A stretch of 64,000 nt of DNA from Hydractinia symbiolongicarpus (Eukaryota; Cnidaria; Hydrozoa; Anthoathecata; Hydractiniidae): positions 1,614,001 through 1,678,000 of the forward strand of contig NC_079880.1 of assembly GCF_029227915.1 (NCBI RefSeq). The letters run 5' to 3'. Each line of letters starts with the position of its first letter. The stretch's first letter is position 1. A program made the position numbers and the translations under genes. This document shows, in pieces, positions 24,339-37,324 of the stretch. A model generated the notes under the pieces. That model ran no database searches and was not told the DNA's origin. It saw only the letters and a program-made list of their open reading frames with translations.

Positions 24339-26580
24339 GTGGTAAATAATAATTTAAAAAATCGTTCGAGAAATGAGTTTACACCCCGGGTACTTTCTTT
24401 GTATACTTTTGACTATACGGGCCGAGTCCGGGACTTACGGGAAATCGCAGGTTTTCGTTTGCCGGCGATTAAACTTCTTTTATTCAGCGTCTCATCAAAA
24501 ATGAAAACATTTTTGAAAACTACAAGTCTCATGCGTTTTAGTGGTGAAAAAATAATTTAAAAAATCGTTCGGAAAATGAGTTTACTCCCTGGGTACTTTC
24601 TTTGTTACTTTTGACTATACGGGCTGAGTCCGGGATTTACGGGAAGTCGCGGGTTTTCGTTTGCCGGCGATTAAACTTCTTTTATTCAGCGTCTCATCAA
24701 AAATGAAAATATTTTTAAATACTACAAGTCTCATGGGCTTTAGTGGTGAAAGAATAATTTAAAAAATCGTTCGGGAAATGAGTTTACACCCTGGGTACTT
24801 TCTTTGTATACTTTTGACTATACGGGCCGAGTCCGGGATTTACGGGAAATCGCAGGTTTTCGTTTGCCGGCGATTAAACTTCTTTTATTCAGCGTCTCAT
24901 CAAAAATGAAAACATTTTTGAAAACTACAAGTCTCATGCGTTTTAGTGGTGAAAAAATAATTTAAAAAAACGTTGGGGAAATGAGTTTACACCCTGGGTA
25001 CTTTCTTTGTATACTTTTGACTATACGGGCCGAGTCCGGGATTTACGGGAAATCGCAGGTTTTCGTTTGCCGGCGATTAAACCACTTTTATTAAGCGTCT
25101 CATCAAAAATGAAAACATTTCTGAAAACTACAAGTCTCATGCGTTTTAGTGGTAAAAAAATAATTTAAAAATTCGTTCGGGAAATGAGTGTACTCCCTGG
25201 GTACTTTCTTTGTATACTTTTTGACTATACGGGCTGAGTCCGGGATTTACGGGAAGTCGCGGGTTTTCGTTTGCCGGCGATTAAACTTCTTTCATTCAGC
25301 GTCTCATCAAAAATGAAAACATTTTTAAAAACTACAAGTGTCATGGGCTTTAGTGGTAAATAATAATTTAAAAAATCGTTCGGGAAATGAGTTTACACCC
25401 CGGGTTCTTTCTTTGTATACTTTTGACTATACGGGCCGAGTCCGGGACTTACGGGAAATCGCAGGTTTTCGTTTGCCGGCGATTAAACTTCTTTTATTCA
25501 GCGTCTCATCAAAAATGAAAACATTTTTGAAAACTACAAGTCTCATGCGTTTTAGTGGTGAAAAAATAATTTAAAAAATCGTTCGGGAAATGAGTTTACT
25601 CCCTGGGTACTTTCTTTGTATACTTTTGACTATACGGGCTGAGTCCGGGATTTACGGGAAGTCGCGGGTTTTCGTTTGCCGGCGATTAAACTTCTTTTAT
25701 TCAGCGTCTCATCAAAAATGAAAATATTTTTAAATACTACAAGTCTCATGGGCTTTAGTGGTGAAATAATAATTTAAAAAATCGTTCGGGAATTGAGTTT
25801 ACACCCTGGGTACTTTCTCTGTATACTTTTGACTATACGGGCCGAGTCCGGGATTTACGGGAAATCGCAGGTTTTCGTTTGCCGGCGATTAAACTTCTTT
25901 TATTCAGCGTCTCATTAAAAATGAAAACATTTTTGAAAACTACAAGTCTCATGCGTTTTAGTGGTGAAAAAATAATTTAAAAAATCGTTGTGGAAATGAC
26001 TTTACTCCCTGGGTACATTCTTTGTATAATTTTGACTATACGGGCCGAGTCCGGGATTTACGGGAAATCGCAGGTTTTCGTTTGCCGGCGATTAAACTTC
26101 TTTTATTCAGTGTCTCATCAAAAATGAAAACATTTTTAATAACTACAAGTCTCATGGGCTTTAGTGGTGAAATAATAATTTAAAAAATCGTTCGGGAAAT
26201 GAGTTTACACCACGGGTACTTTCTTTGTATACTTTTGACTATACGGGCCGAGTCCGGGACTTACGGGAAATCGCCGGTTTTCGTTTGCCGGCGATTAAAC
26301 TTCTTTTATTCAGCGTCTCATCAAAAATGAAAACATTTTTAAAAACTACAAGTCTCATGGGCTTTAGTGGTGAAATAATAATTTAAAAAATCGTTCGGGA
26401 AATGAGTTTACACCACGGGTACTTTCTTTGTATACTTTTGACTATACGGGCCGAGTCCGGGACTTACGGGAAATCGCAGGTTTTCGTTTGCCGGCGATTT
26501 AACTTCTTTTATTCAGTGTCTCATCAAAAATGAAAACATTTTTGAAAACTACAAGTCTCATGCGTTTTAGTGGTGAAAAA
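24339..26580 (+). repeat. 12-monomer duplication, copy 2
   Basis: It matches copy 1 through all the listed markers. Differences include gggcctt-free private changes such as gaaagaataattt near 24749 and aaaaaaacgttgggg near 24962, which copy 1 lacks. Correspondence ends at about 26580, where the expected T monomer (compare 24170) is replaced by a composite monomer. Confidence 0.85.
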
Positions 26581-27815
26581 ATAATTTAAAAAATCGTTCG
26601 AGAAATGAGTTTACACCCCGGGTACTTTCTTTGTATACTTTTGACTATACGGGCCGAGTCCGGGATTTACGGGAAGTCGCGGGTTTTCGTTTGCCGGCGA
26701 TTAAACTTCTTTCATTCAGCGTCTCATCAAAAATGAAAATATTTTTAAATACTACAAGTCTCATGGGCTTTAGTGGTGAAAGAATAATTTAAAAAATCGT
26801 TCGGGAAATGAGTTTACACCCTGGGTACTTTCTTTGTATACTTTTGACTATACGGGCCGAGTCCGGGATTTACGGGAAATCGCAGGTTTTCGTTTGCCGG
26901 CGATTAAACTTCTTTTATTCAGCGTCTCATCAAAAATGAAAACATTTTTGAAAACTACAAGTCTCATGCGTTTTAGTGGTGAAAAAATAATTTAAAAAAA
27001 CGTTGGGGAAATGAGTTTACACCCTGGGTACTTTCTTTGTATACTTTTGACTATACGGGCTGAGTCCGGGATTTACGGGAAGTCGCGGGTTTTCGTTTGC
27101 CGGCGATTAAACTTCTTTCATTCAGCGTCTCATCAAAAATGAAAACATTTTTGAAAACTACAAGTCTCATGCGTTTTAGTGGTGAAAAAATATTTTAAAA
27201 AATCGTTCGGGAAATGAGTTTACTCCCTGGGTACTTTCTTTGTATACTTTTAACTATACGGGCCGAGTCAGGGATTTACAGGAAGTCGCGGGTTTTCGTT
27301 TGCCGGCGATTAAACTTCTTTTATTCAGCGTCTCATCAAAAATGAAAATATTTTTAAATACTACAAGTCTCATGGGCTTTAGTGGTGAAATAATAATTTA
27401 AAAAATCGTTCGGGAAATGAGTTTACACCCTGGGTACTTTCTTTGTATACTTTTGACTATACGGGCCGAGTCCGGGATTTACGGGAAATCGCAGGTTTTC
27501 GTTTGCCAGCGATTAAACTTCTTTTATTCAGCGTCTCATCAAAAATGAAAACATTTTTGAAAACTACAAGTCTCATGCGTTTTAGTGGTGAAAAAATAAT
27601 TTAAAAAATCGTTGGGGAAATGACTTTACTCCCTGGGTACTTTCTTTGTATAATTTTGACTATACGGGCCGAGTCCGGGATTTACGGGAAATCGCAGGTT
27701 TTCGTTTGCCGGCGATTAAACCACTTTTATTAAGCGTCTCATCAAAAATGAAAACATTTCTGAAAACTACAAGTCTCATGCGTTTTAGTGGTAAAAAAAT
27801 AATTTAAAAATTCGT
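26581..27815 (+). repeat. Mosaic junction and following P/Q/U monomers
   Basis: The monomer at about 26581-26783 combines a Q start (gttcgagaaatg, caccccggg; compare 24366), a T-like middle (gaagtcgcggg, ttcattcagcg) and a P-like tail (tatttttaaatac, gaaagaataattt; compare 24751). The next monomers reuse aaaaaaacgttgggg. The P near 27240 has the rare tttaactatac, which recurs 2027 bp later (taac at 27251 and 29278). Confidence 0.7.
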
Positions 27816-30800
27816 TTGAGAAATGAGTTTACTCACAGGGTACTTTCTTTGTATACATTCGACTATACGGGCCAAGCCCGGGATTTACGGGAAATCGCGT
27901 GTTTTCGTTTGCCGGCGATTAAACAACTTTCATTAAGCGTCTCATCAAAAATGAAAACATTTCTGAAAACTACAAGTCTCATGCGTTTTAATGGTGAAAA
28001 TTAATTTAAAAAATCGTTCGGGAAATGAGTTTATTCCCTGGGTACTTTCTTTGTATACTTTTGACTATACGGGCCGAGTCGGGGATTTACGGGAAGTCGC
28101 GGATTTTCGTTTGCCGGCGATTAAACTTCTTTTATTCAGCGTCTCATCAAAAATGAAAACATTTTTGAAAACTACAAGTCTCATGCGTTTTAGTGGTGAA
28201 AAAATAATTTAAAAAATCGTTCGGGAAATGAGTTTACTCCCTGGGTACTTTCTTTGTTACTTTTGACTATACGGGCTGAGTCCGGGATTTACGGGAAGTC
28301 GCGGGTTTTCGTTTGCCGGCGATTAAACTTCTTTTATTCAGCGTCTCATCAAAAATGAAAATATTTTTAAATACTACAAGTCTCATGGGCTTTAGTGGTG
28401 AAAGAATAATTTAAAAAATCGTTCGGGAAATGAGTTTACACCCTGGGTACTTTCTTTGTATACTTTTGACTATACGGGCCGAGTCCGGGATTTACGGGAA
28501 ATCGCAGGTTTTCGTTTGCCGGCGATTAAACTTCTTTTATTCAGCGTCTCATCAAAAATGAAAACATTTTTGAAAACTACAAGTCTCATGCGTTTTAGTG
28601 GTGAAAAAATAATTTAAAAAAACGTTGGGGAAATGACTTTACTCCCTGGGTACTTTCTTTGTATAATTTTGACTATACGGGCCGAGTCCGGGATTTACGG
28701 GAAATCGCAGGTTTTCGTTTGCCGGCGATTAAACCACTTTTATTAAGCGTCTCATCAAAAATGAAAACATTTCTGAAACTTACAAGTCTCATGCGTTTTA
28801 GTGGTAAAAAAATAATTTAAAAATTCGTTTGGGAAATGAGTTTACTCACAGGGTACTTTCTTTGTATACATTCGACTATACGGGCCAAGCCCGGGATTTA
28901 CGGGAAATCGCGTGTTTTCGTTTGCCGGCGATTAAACAACTTTCATTAAGCGTCTCATCAAAAATGAAAACATTTCTGAAAACTACAAGTCTCATGCGTT
29001 TTAGTGGTGAAAATTAATTTAAAAAATCGTTTGGGAAATGAGTTTACTCCCTGGGTACTTTCTTTGTATACTTTTGACTATACGGGTCGAGTCCGGGATT
29101 TACGGGAAGTCGCGGATTTTCGTTTGCCGGCGATTAAACTTCTTTTATTCAGCGTCTCATCAAAAATGAAAACATTTTTAAAAACTACAAGTCTCATGCG
29201 TTTTAGTGGTGAAAAAATATTTTAAAAAATCGTTCGGGAAATGAGTTTACTCCCTGGGTACTTTCTTTGTATACTTTTAACTATACGGGCCGAGTCAGGG
29301 ATTTACAGGAAGTCGCGGGTTTTCGTTTGCCGGCGATTAAACTTCTTTTATTCAGCGTCTCATCAAAAATGAAAATATTTTTAAATACTACAAGTCTCAT
29401 GGGCTTTAGTGGTGAAATAATAATTTAAAAAATCGTTCGGGAAATGAGTTTACACCCTGGGTACTTTCTTTGTATACTTTTGACTATACGGGCCGAGTCC
29501 GGGATTTACGGGAAATCGCAGGTTTTCGTTTGCCAGCGATTAAACTTCTTTTATTCAGCGTCTCATCAAAAATGAAAACATTTTTGAAAACTACAAGTCT
29601 CATGCGTTTTAGTGGTGAAAAAATAATTTAAAAAATCGTTGGGGAAATGACTTTACTCCCTGGGTACTTTCTTTGTATAATTTTGACTATACGGGCCGAG
29701 TCCGGGATTTACGGGAAATCGCAGGTTTTCGTTTGCCGGCGATTAAACCACTTTTATTAAGCGTCTCATCAAAAATGAACACATTTCTGAAAACTACAAG
29801 TCTCATGCGTTTTAGTGTTAAAAAAATAATTTAAAAATTCGTTTGGGAAATGAGTTTACTCACAGGGTACTTTCTTTGTATACATTCGACTATACGGGCC
29901 AAGCCCGGGATTTACGGGAAATCGCGTGTTTTCGTTTGCCGGCGATTAAACAACTTTCATTAAGCGTCTCATCAAAAATGAAAACATTTCTGAAAACTAC
30001 AAGTCTCATGCGTTTTAATGGTGAAAATTAATTTAAAAAATCGTTCGGGAAATGAGTTTACTCCCTGGGTACTTTCTTTGTATACTTTTGACTATACGGG
30101 CCGAGTCCGGGATTTACGGGAAGTCGCGGATTTTCGTTTGCCGGCGATTAAACTTCTTTTATTCAGCGTCTCATCAAAAATGAAAACATTTTTAAAAACT
30201 ACAAGTCTCATGGGCTTTAGTGGTGAAATAATAATTTAAAAAATCGTTCGGGAAATGAGTTTACACCCCGGGTACTTTCTTTGTATACTTTTGACTATAC
30301 GGGCCGAGTCCGGGACTTACGGGAAATCGCAGGTTTTCGTTTGCCGGCGATTAAACTTCTTTTATTAAGTGTCTCATCAAAAATGAAAACATTTTTGAAA
30401 ACTACAAGTCTCATGCGTTTTAGTGGTGAAAAAATAATTTAAAATATCGTTCGGGAAATGAGTTTACTCCCTGGGTACTTTCTTTGTATACTTTTGACTA
30501 TACGGGCTGAGTCCGGGATTTACGGGAAGTTGCGGGTTTTCGTTTGCCGGCGATTAAACTTCTTTTATTCAGCGTCTCATCAAAAATGAAAATATTTTTA
30601 AATACTACAAGTCTCATGGGCTTTAGTGGTGAAATAATAATTTAAAAAATCGTTCGGGAAATGAGTTTACTCCCTGGGTACTTTCTTTGTATACTTTTGA
30701 CTATACGGGCCGAGTCCGGGATTTACGGGAAGTCGCGGGTTTTCGTTTGCCGGCGATTAAACTTCTTTTATTCAGCGTCTCATCAAAAATGAAAATATTT

Positions 30801-31262
30801 TTAAATACTACAAGTCTCATGGGCTTTAGTGGTGAAATAATATTTTAAAAAATCGATCGGGAAATGAGTTTACACCCCGGGTACTTTCTTTGTATACTTT
30901 TGACTATACGGGCCGAGTCCGGGATTTACAGGAAGTCGCGGGTTTTCGTTTGCCGGCGATTAAACTTCTTTTATTCAGGGTCTCATCAAAAATGAAAATA
31001 TTTTTAAATACTACAAGTCTCATGGGCTTTAGTGGTGAAATAATAATTTAAAAAATCGTTGGGGAAATGACTTTACTCCCTGGGTACTTTCTTTGTATAA
31101 TTTTGACTATACGGGCCGAGTCCGGGATTTACGGGAAATCGCAGGTTTTCGTTTGCCGGCGATTAAACCACTTTTATTAAGCGTCTCATCAAAAATGAAA
31201 ACATTTCTGAAAACTACAAGTCTCATGCGTTTTAGTGGTAAAAAAATAATTTAAAAATTCGT
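27816..31262 (+). repeat. R-anchored units of 5, 5 and 7 monomers
   Basis: R monomers at 27816, 28829, 29843 and 31263 define units of 1013, 1014 and 1420 bp. Each R is followed by P with gaagtcgcggattttcg and gaaaattaattta, and preceded by U. The R at 27816, 29843 and 31263 share gcgttttaatgg, which the R at 28829 lacks, so the second 5-mer is not a simple copy of the first. A 1622-bp echo links atcgatcgg at 30852 and 32475. Confidence 0.8.
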
Positions 31263-33267
31263 TTGGGAAATGAGTTTACTCACAGGGTACTTTCTTTGTA
31301 TACATTCGACTATACGGGCCAAGCCCGGGATTTACGGGAAATCGCGTGTTTTCGTTTGCCGGCGATTAAACAACTTTCATTAAGCGTCTCATCAAAAATG
31401 AAAACATTTCTGAAAACTACAAGTCTCATGCGTTTTAATGGTGAAAATTAATTTAAAAAATCGTTCGGGAAATGAGTTTACTCCCTGGGTACTTTCTTTG
31501 TATACTTTTGACTATACGGGCCGAGTCCGGGATTTACGGGAAGTCGCGGATTTTCGTTTGCCGGCGATTAAACTTCTTTTATTCAGCGTCTCATCAAAAA
31601 TGAAAACATTTTTAAAAACTACAAGTCTCATGGGCTTTAGTGGTGAAATAATAATTTAAAAAATCGTTCGGGAAATGAGTTTACACCCCGGGTACTTTCT
31701 TTGTATACTTTTGACTATACGGGCCGAGTCCGGGACTTACGGGAAATCTCAGGTTTTCGTTTGCCGGTGATTAAACTTCTTTTATTAAGTGTCTCATCAA
31801 AAATGAAAACATTTTTGAAAACTGAAAGTCTCATGCGTTTTAGTGGTGAAAAAATAATTTAAAAAATCGTTCGGGAAATGAGTTTACTCCCTTGGTACTT
31901 TCTTTGTATACTTTTGACTATACGGGCCGAGTCCGGGACTTACGGGAAATCGCAGGTTTTCGTTTGCCGGCGATTAAACTTCTTTTATTAAGTGTCTCAT
32001 CAAAAATGAAAACATTTTTGAAAACTACAAGTCTCATGCGTTTTAGTGGTGAAAAAATAATTTAAAAAATCGTTCGGGAAATGAGTTTACTCCCTTGGTA
32101 CTTTCTTTGTATACTTTTGACTATACGGGCTGAGTCCGGGATTTACGGGAAGTCGCGGGTTTTCGTTTGCCGGCGATTAAACTTCTTTTATTCAGCGTCT
32201 CATCAAAAATGAAAATATTTTTAAATACTACAAGTCTCATGGGCTTTAGTGGTGAAATAATAATTTAAAAAATCGTTCGGGAAATGAGTTTACTCCCTGG
32301 GTACTTTCTTTGTATACTTTTGACTATACGGGCCGAGTCCGGGATTTACGGGAAGTCGCGGGTTTTCGTTTGCCGGCGATTAAACTTCTTTTATTCAGCG
32401 TCTCATCAAAAATGAAAATATTTTTAAATACTACAAGTCTCATGGGCTTTAGTGGTGAAATAATATTTTAAAAAATCGATCGGGAAATGAGTTTACACCC
32501 CGGGTACTTTCTTTGTATACTTTTGACTATACGGGCCGAGTCCGGGATTTACGGGAAATCGCAGGTTTTCGTTTGCAGGCGATTAAACTTCTTTTATTCA
32601 GCGTCTCATCAAAAATGAAAACATTTTTGAATACTACAAGTCTCATGCGTTTTAGTGGTGAAAAAATAATTTAAAAAATCGTTCGGGAAAAGAGTTTACT
32701 CCCTGGGTACTTTCTTTGTATACTTTTGACTATACGGGCTCAGTCCGGGATTTACGGGAAGTCGCGGGTTTTCGTTTGCCGGCGATTAAACTTCTTTTAT
32801 TCAGCGTCTCATCAAAAATGAAAATATTTTTAAATACTACAAGTCTCATGGGCTTTAGTGGTGAAATAATAATTTAAAAAAACGTTCGGGAAATGAGTTT
32901 ACACCCTGGGTACTTTCTTTCTATACTTTTGACTATACGGGCCGACTCGGGATTTACGGGAAATCGCAGGTTTTCGTTTGCCGGCGATTAAACTTCTTTT
33001 ATTCAGCGTCTCATCAAAAATGAAAATATTTTTGAATACTACAAGTCTCATGGGCTTTAGTGGTGAAATAATAATTTAAAAAATCGTTCGGGAAATGAGT
33101 TTACACCCTGGGTACTTTCTTTGTATACTTTTGACTATACGGGCCGAGTCCGGGATTTACGGGAAATCTCAGGTTTTCGTTTGCCGGCGATTAAACTTCT
33201 TTTATTCAGCGTCTCATCAAAAATGAAAACATTTTTGAAAACTACAAGTCTCATGCGTTTTAGTGGT
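31263..33267 (+). repeat. Last R unit of region II, decaying into P/Q monomers
   Basis: It begins with R and P. Two adjacent monomers share the rare tcccttggtac (about 31889 and 32092), a single-monomer tandem duplication of 203 bp. After about 32.5 kb only P and Q classes are seen, with scattered private changes: aaaagag near 32688, ctcagtcc near 32740 and a two-base loss (ccgactcggg) near 32942. No R or U follows until the related R-type monomers of region IV. Confidence 0.7.
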
Positions 33268-34079
33268 GAAAAAATAATTTAAAAAATCGTTCGGGAAATG
33301 AGTTTACTCCCTAGGTACTTTCTTTGTATACTTTTGACTATGCAGGCCGAGTCCGGGGTTTACGGGAAATGGTGGGTTTTCGTTTGCCGGCGATTAAACT
33401 TCTTTTATTCAGCTTCTCATCAAAAATGAAAACATTTTTGAAAACTACAAGTCTCAAGCGTTTTAGTGGTGAAAAGATAATTTAAAAAATCGTTTTGGAA
33501 AAGAGTTTACTCCCTGGGTACTTTCTTTGTATACTTTTGACTATACGGGCCGAGTCCGGGATTTACGGGAAGACGCGGGTTTTCGTTTGCCGGCAATTAA
33601 ACTTCTTTTATTCAGCGTCTCATCAAAAATGAAAACATTTTTAAAAACTACAAGTCTCATGCGTTTTAGTGGTGAAAAAATAATTTAAAAAATCGTTCGG
33701 GAAATGAGTTTACTCCCTGGGTACTTTCTTTGTATACTTTTGACTATACGGGCCGAGTCCGGGATTTACGGGAAGTCGCGGGTTTTCGTTTGCCGGCGAT
33801 TAAACTTCTTTTATTCAGCGTCTCATCAAAAATGAAAATATTTTTAAATACTACAAGTCTCATGGGCTTTAGTGGTGAAATAATAATTTAAAAAATCGTT
33901 CGGGAAATGAGTTTACACCCTGGGTACTTTCTTTGTATACTTTTGACTATACGGGCCGAGTCCGGGATTTACGGGAAATCGCAGGTTTTCGTTTGCCTGT
34001 GATTAAACTTCTTTTATTCAGCGTCTCATCAAAAATGAAAATATTTTTAAATACTACAAGTCTCATGCGTTTTAGTGGT
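33268..34079 (+). repeat. 4-monomer HOR unit G H P Q (812 bp)
   Basis: G has ccctaggtac, tatgcgggcc, ggggtttacggg and atggtggg. H has gttttgg, gaagacgcggg and ccggcaatt. P has gaagtcgcggg. Q has acaccctggg and gcctgtgatt. The next G starts 812 bp later. This is the founder-like unit of region III. Confidence 0.8.
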
Positions 34080-35296
34080 GAAAAAATAATTTAAAAAATC
34101 GTTCGGGAAATGAGTTTACTCCCTAGGTACTTTCTTTGTATACTTTTGACTATGCGGGCCGAGTCCGGGGTTTACGGGAAATGGTGGGTTTTCGTTTGCC
34201 GGCGATTAAACTTCTTTTATTCAGCTTCTCATAAAAATGGAAAACATTTTTGAAAACTACAAGTCTCAAGCGTTTTAGTGGTGAAAAGATAATTTAAAAA
34301 ATCGTTTTGGAAATGAGTTTACTCCCTGGGTACTTTCTTTGTATACTTTTGACTATACGGGCCGAGTCCGGGATTTACGGGAAGACGCGGGTTTTCGTTT
34401 GCCGGCAATTAAACTTCTTTTATTCAGCGTCTCATCAAAAATGAAAACATTCTTAAAAACTACAAGTCTCATGCGTTTTAGTGGTGAAAAAATAATTTAA
34501 AAAATCGTTCGGAAAATGAGTTTACTCCCTGGGTACTTTCTTTGTATACTTTTGACTATACGGCCGAGTCCGGGATTTACGGGAAGTCGCGGGTTTTTGT
34601 TTGCCGGCGATTAAACTTCTTTTATTCAGCGTCTCATCAAAAATGAAAATATTTTTAAATTCTACAAGTCTCATGGGCTTTAGTGGTGAAATAATAATTT
34701 AAAAAATCGTTCGGGAAATGAGTTTACACCCTGGGTACTTTCTTTGTATACTTTTGACTATACGGGCCGAGTCCGGGATTTACGGGAAATCGCAGGTTTT
34801 CGTTTGCCGGCGATTAAACTTCTTTTATTCAGCGTCTCATCAAAAATGAAAATATTTTTAAATACTACAAGTCTCATGCGTTTTACTGGTGAAAAAATAA
34901 TTTAAAAAATCGTTCGGGAAATGAGTTTACTCCCTAGGTACTTTCTTTGTATACTTTTGACTATACGGGCCGAGTCCGGGATTTACGGGAAGACGCGGGT
35001 TTTCGTTTGCCGGCAATTAAACTTCTTTTATTCAGCGTCTCATCAAAAATAAAAACATTTTTAAAAACTACAAGTCTCATGCGTTTTAGTGGTGAAAAAA
35101 TAATTTAAAAAATCGTTCGGAAAATGAGTTTACACCCTGGGTACTTTCTTTGTATACTTTTGACTATACGGGCCGAGTCCGGGATTTACGGGAAATCGCA
35201 GGTTTTCGTTTGCCTGTGATTAAACTTCTATTATTCAGCGTCTCATCAAAAATGAAAATATTTTTAAATACTACAAGTCTCATGCGTTTTAGTGGT
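34080..35296 (+). repeat. 6-monomer HOR unit, copy 1 (1217 bp)
   Basis: Order: G H P Q followed by two composites. The fifth monomer begins as G (ctaggtac) and continues as H (tatacggg, gaagacgcggg, ccggcaatt). The sixth begins as P (gttcggaaaatgag) and continues as Q (acaccctggg). Shared rare markers with the next unit: ctcataaaaatgg (34231 / 35448), gactatacggccgag with a lost G, and aaattctacaag. Confidence 0.88.
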
Positions 35297-36513
35297 GAAA
35301 AAATAATTTAAAAAATCGTTCGGGAAATGAGTTTACTCCCTAGGTACTTTCTTTGTATACTTTTGACTATGCGGGCCGAGTCCGGGGTTTACGGGAAATG
35401 GTGGGTTTTCGTTTGCCGGCGATTAAACTTCTTTTATTCAGCTTCTCATAAAAATGGAAAACATTTTTGAAAACTACAAGTCTCAAGCGTTTTAGTGGTG
35501 AAAAGATAATTTAAAAAATCGTTTTGGAAATGAGTTTACTCCCTGGGTACTTTCTTTGTATACTTTTGACTATACGGGCCGAGTCCGGGATTTACGGGAA
35601 GACGCGGGTTTTCGTTTGCCGGCAATTAAACTTCTTTTATTCAGCGTCTCATCAAAAATGAAAACATTCTTAAAAACTACAAGTCTCATGCGTTTTAGTG
35701 GTGAAAAAATAATTTAAAAAATCGTTCGGAAAATGAGTTTACTCCCTGGGTACTTTCTTTGTATACTTTTGACTATACGGCCGAGTCCGGGATTTACGGG
35801 AAGTCGCGGGTTTTCGTTTGCCGGCGATTAAACTTCTTTTATTCAGCGTCTCATCAAAAATGAAAATATTTTTAAATTCTACAAGTCTCATGGGCTTTAG
35901 TGGTGAAATAATAATTTAAAAAATCGTTCGGGAAATGAGTTTACACCCTGGGTACTTTCTTTGTATACTTTTGACTATACGGGCCGAGTCCGGGATTTAC
36001 GGGAAATCGCAGGTTTTCGTTTGCCGGCGATTAAACTTCTTTTATTCAGCGTCTCATCAAAAATGAAAATATTTTTAAATACTACAAGTCTCATGCGTTT
36101 TACTGGTGAAAAAATAATTTAAAAAATCGTTCGGGAAATGAGTTTACTCCCTAGGTACTTTCTTTGTATACTTTTGACTATACGGGCCGAGTCCGGGATT
36201 TACGGGAAGACGCGGGTTTTCGTTTGCCGGCAATTAAACTTCTTTTATTCAGCGTCTCATCAAAAATGAAAACATTTTTAAAAACTACAAGTCTCATGCG
36301 TTTTAGTGGTGAAAAAATAATTTAAAAAATCGTTCGGAAAATGAGTTTACACCCTGGGTACTTTCTTTGTATACTTTTGACTATACGGGCCGAGTCCGGG
36401 ATTTACGGGAAATCGCAGGTTTTCGTTTGCCGGCGATTAAACTTCTTTTATTCAGCGTCTCATCAAAAATGAAAATATTTTTAAATACTACAAGTCTCAT
36501 GCGTTTTAGTGGT
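35297..36513 (+). repeat. 6-monomer HOR unit, copy 2 (1217 bp)
   Basis: It has the same six-monomer order as the previous unit and shares its private markers at an exact 1217-bp shift. The atggtggg landmark runs 34181, 35398, 36615. Small differences include ccggcgatt for cctgtgatt in the sixth monomer and gggttttcg for gggtttttg in P. Confidence 0.88.
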
Positions 36514-37324
36514 GAAAAAATAATTTAAAAAATCGTTTGGGAAATGAGTTTACTCCCTAGGTACTTTCTTTGTATACTTTTGACTATGCGGGCCGAGTCC
36601 GGGGTTTACGGGAAATGGTGGGTTTTCGTTTGCCGGCGATTAAACTTCTTTTATTCAGCTTCTCATCAAAAATGAAAACATTTTTGACAACTACAAGTCT
36701 CAAGCGTTTTAGTGGTGAAAAGATAATTTAAAAAATCGTTTTGGAAATGAGTTTACTCCCTGGGTACTTTCATTGTATACTTTTGACTATACGGGCCGAG
36801 TCCGGGATTTACGGGAAGACGCGGGTTTTCGTTTGCCGGCAATTAAACTTCTTTTATTCAGCGTCTCATTAAAAATGAAAACATTTTTAAAAACTACAAG
36901 TCTCATGCGTTTTAGTGGTGAAAAAATAATTTAAAAAATCGTTCGGGAAATGAGTTTACTCCCTGGGTACCTTCTTTGTATACTTTTGACTATACGGGCC
37001 GAGTCCGGGATTTACGGGAAGTTGCGGGTTTTCGTTTGCCGGCGATTAAACTTCTTTTATTCAGCGTCTCATCAAAAATGAAAATATTTTTAAATACTAC
37101 AAGTCTCATGGGCTTTAGTGGTGAAATAATAATTTAAAAAATCGTTCGGAAATGAGTTTACACCCTGGGTACTTTCTTTGTATACTTTTGACTATACGGG
37201 CCGAGTCCGGGATTTTCGGGAAATCGCAGGTTTTCGTTTGCCGGCGATTAAACTTCTTTTATTCAGCGTCTCATCAAGAATGAAAATATTTTTAAATACT
37301 ACAAGTCTCATAGGCTTTAGTGGT
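36514..37324 (+). repeat. Terminal 4-monomer unit G H P Q (811 bp)
   Basis: G H P Q without the two composite monomers. It lacks ctcataaaaatgg and has ttgacaactac in G, tttcattg in H and gttgcggg in P. Q has lost one base (gttcggaaatgag). It closes region III and is followed directly by Q with catagg, the lead-in of region IV. Confidence 0.8.
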
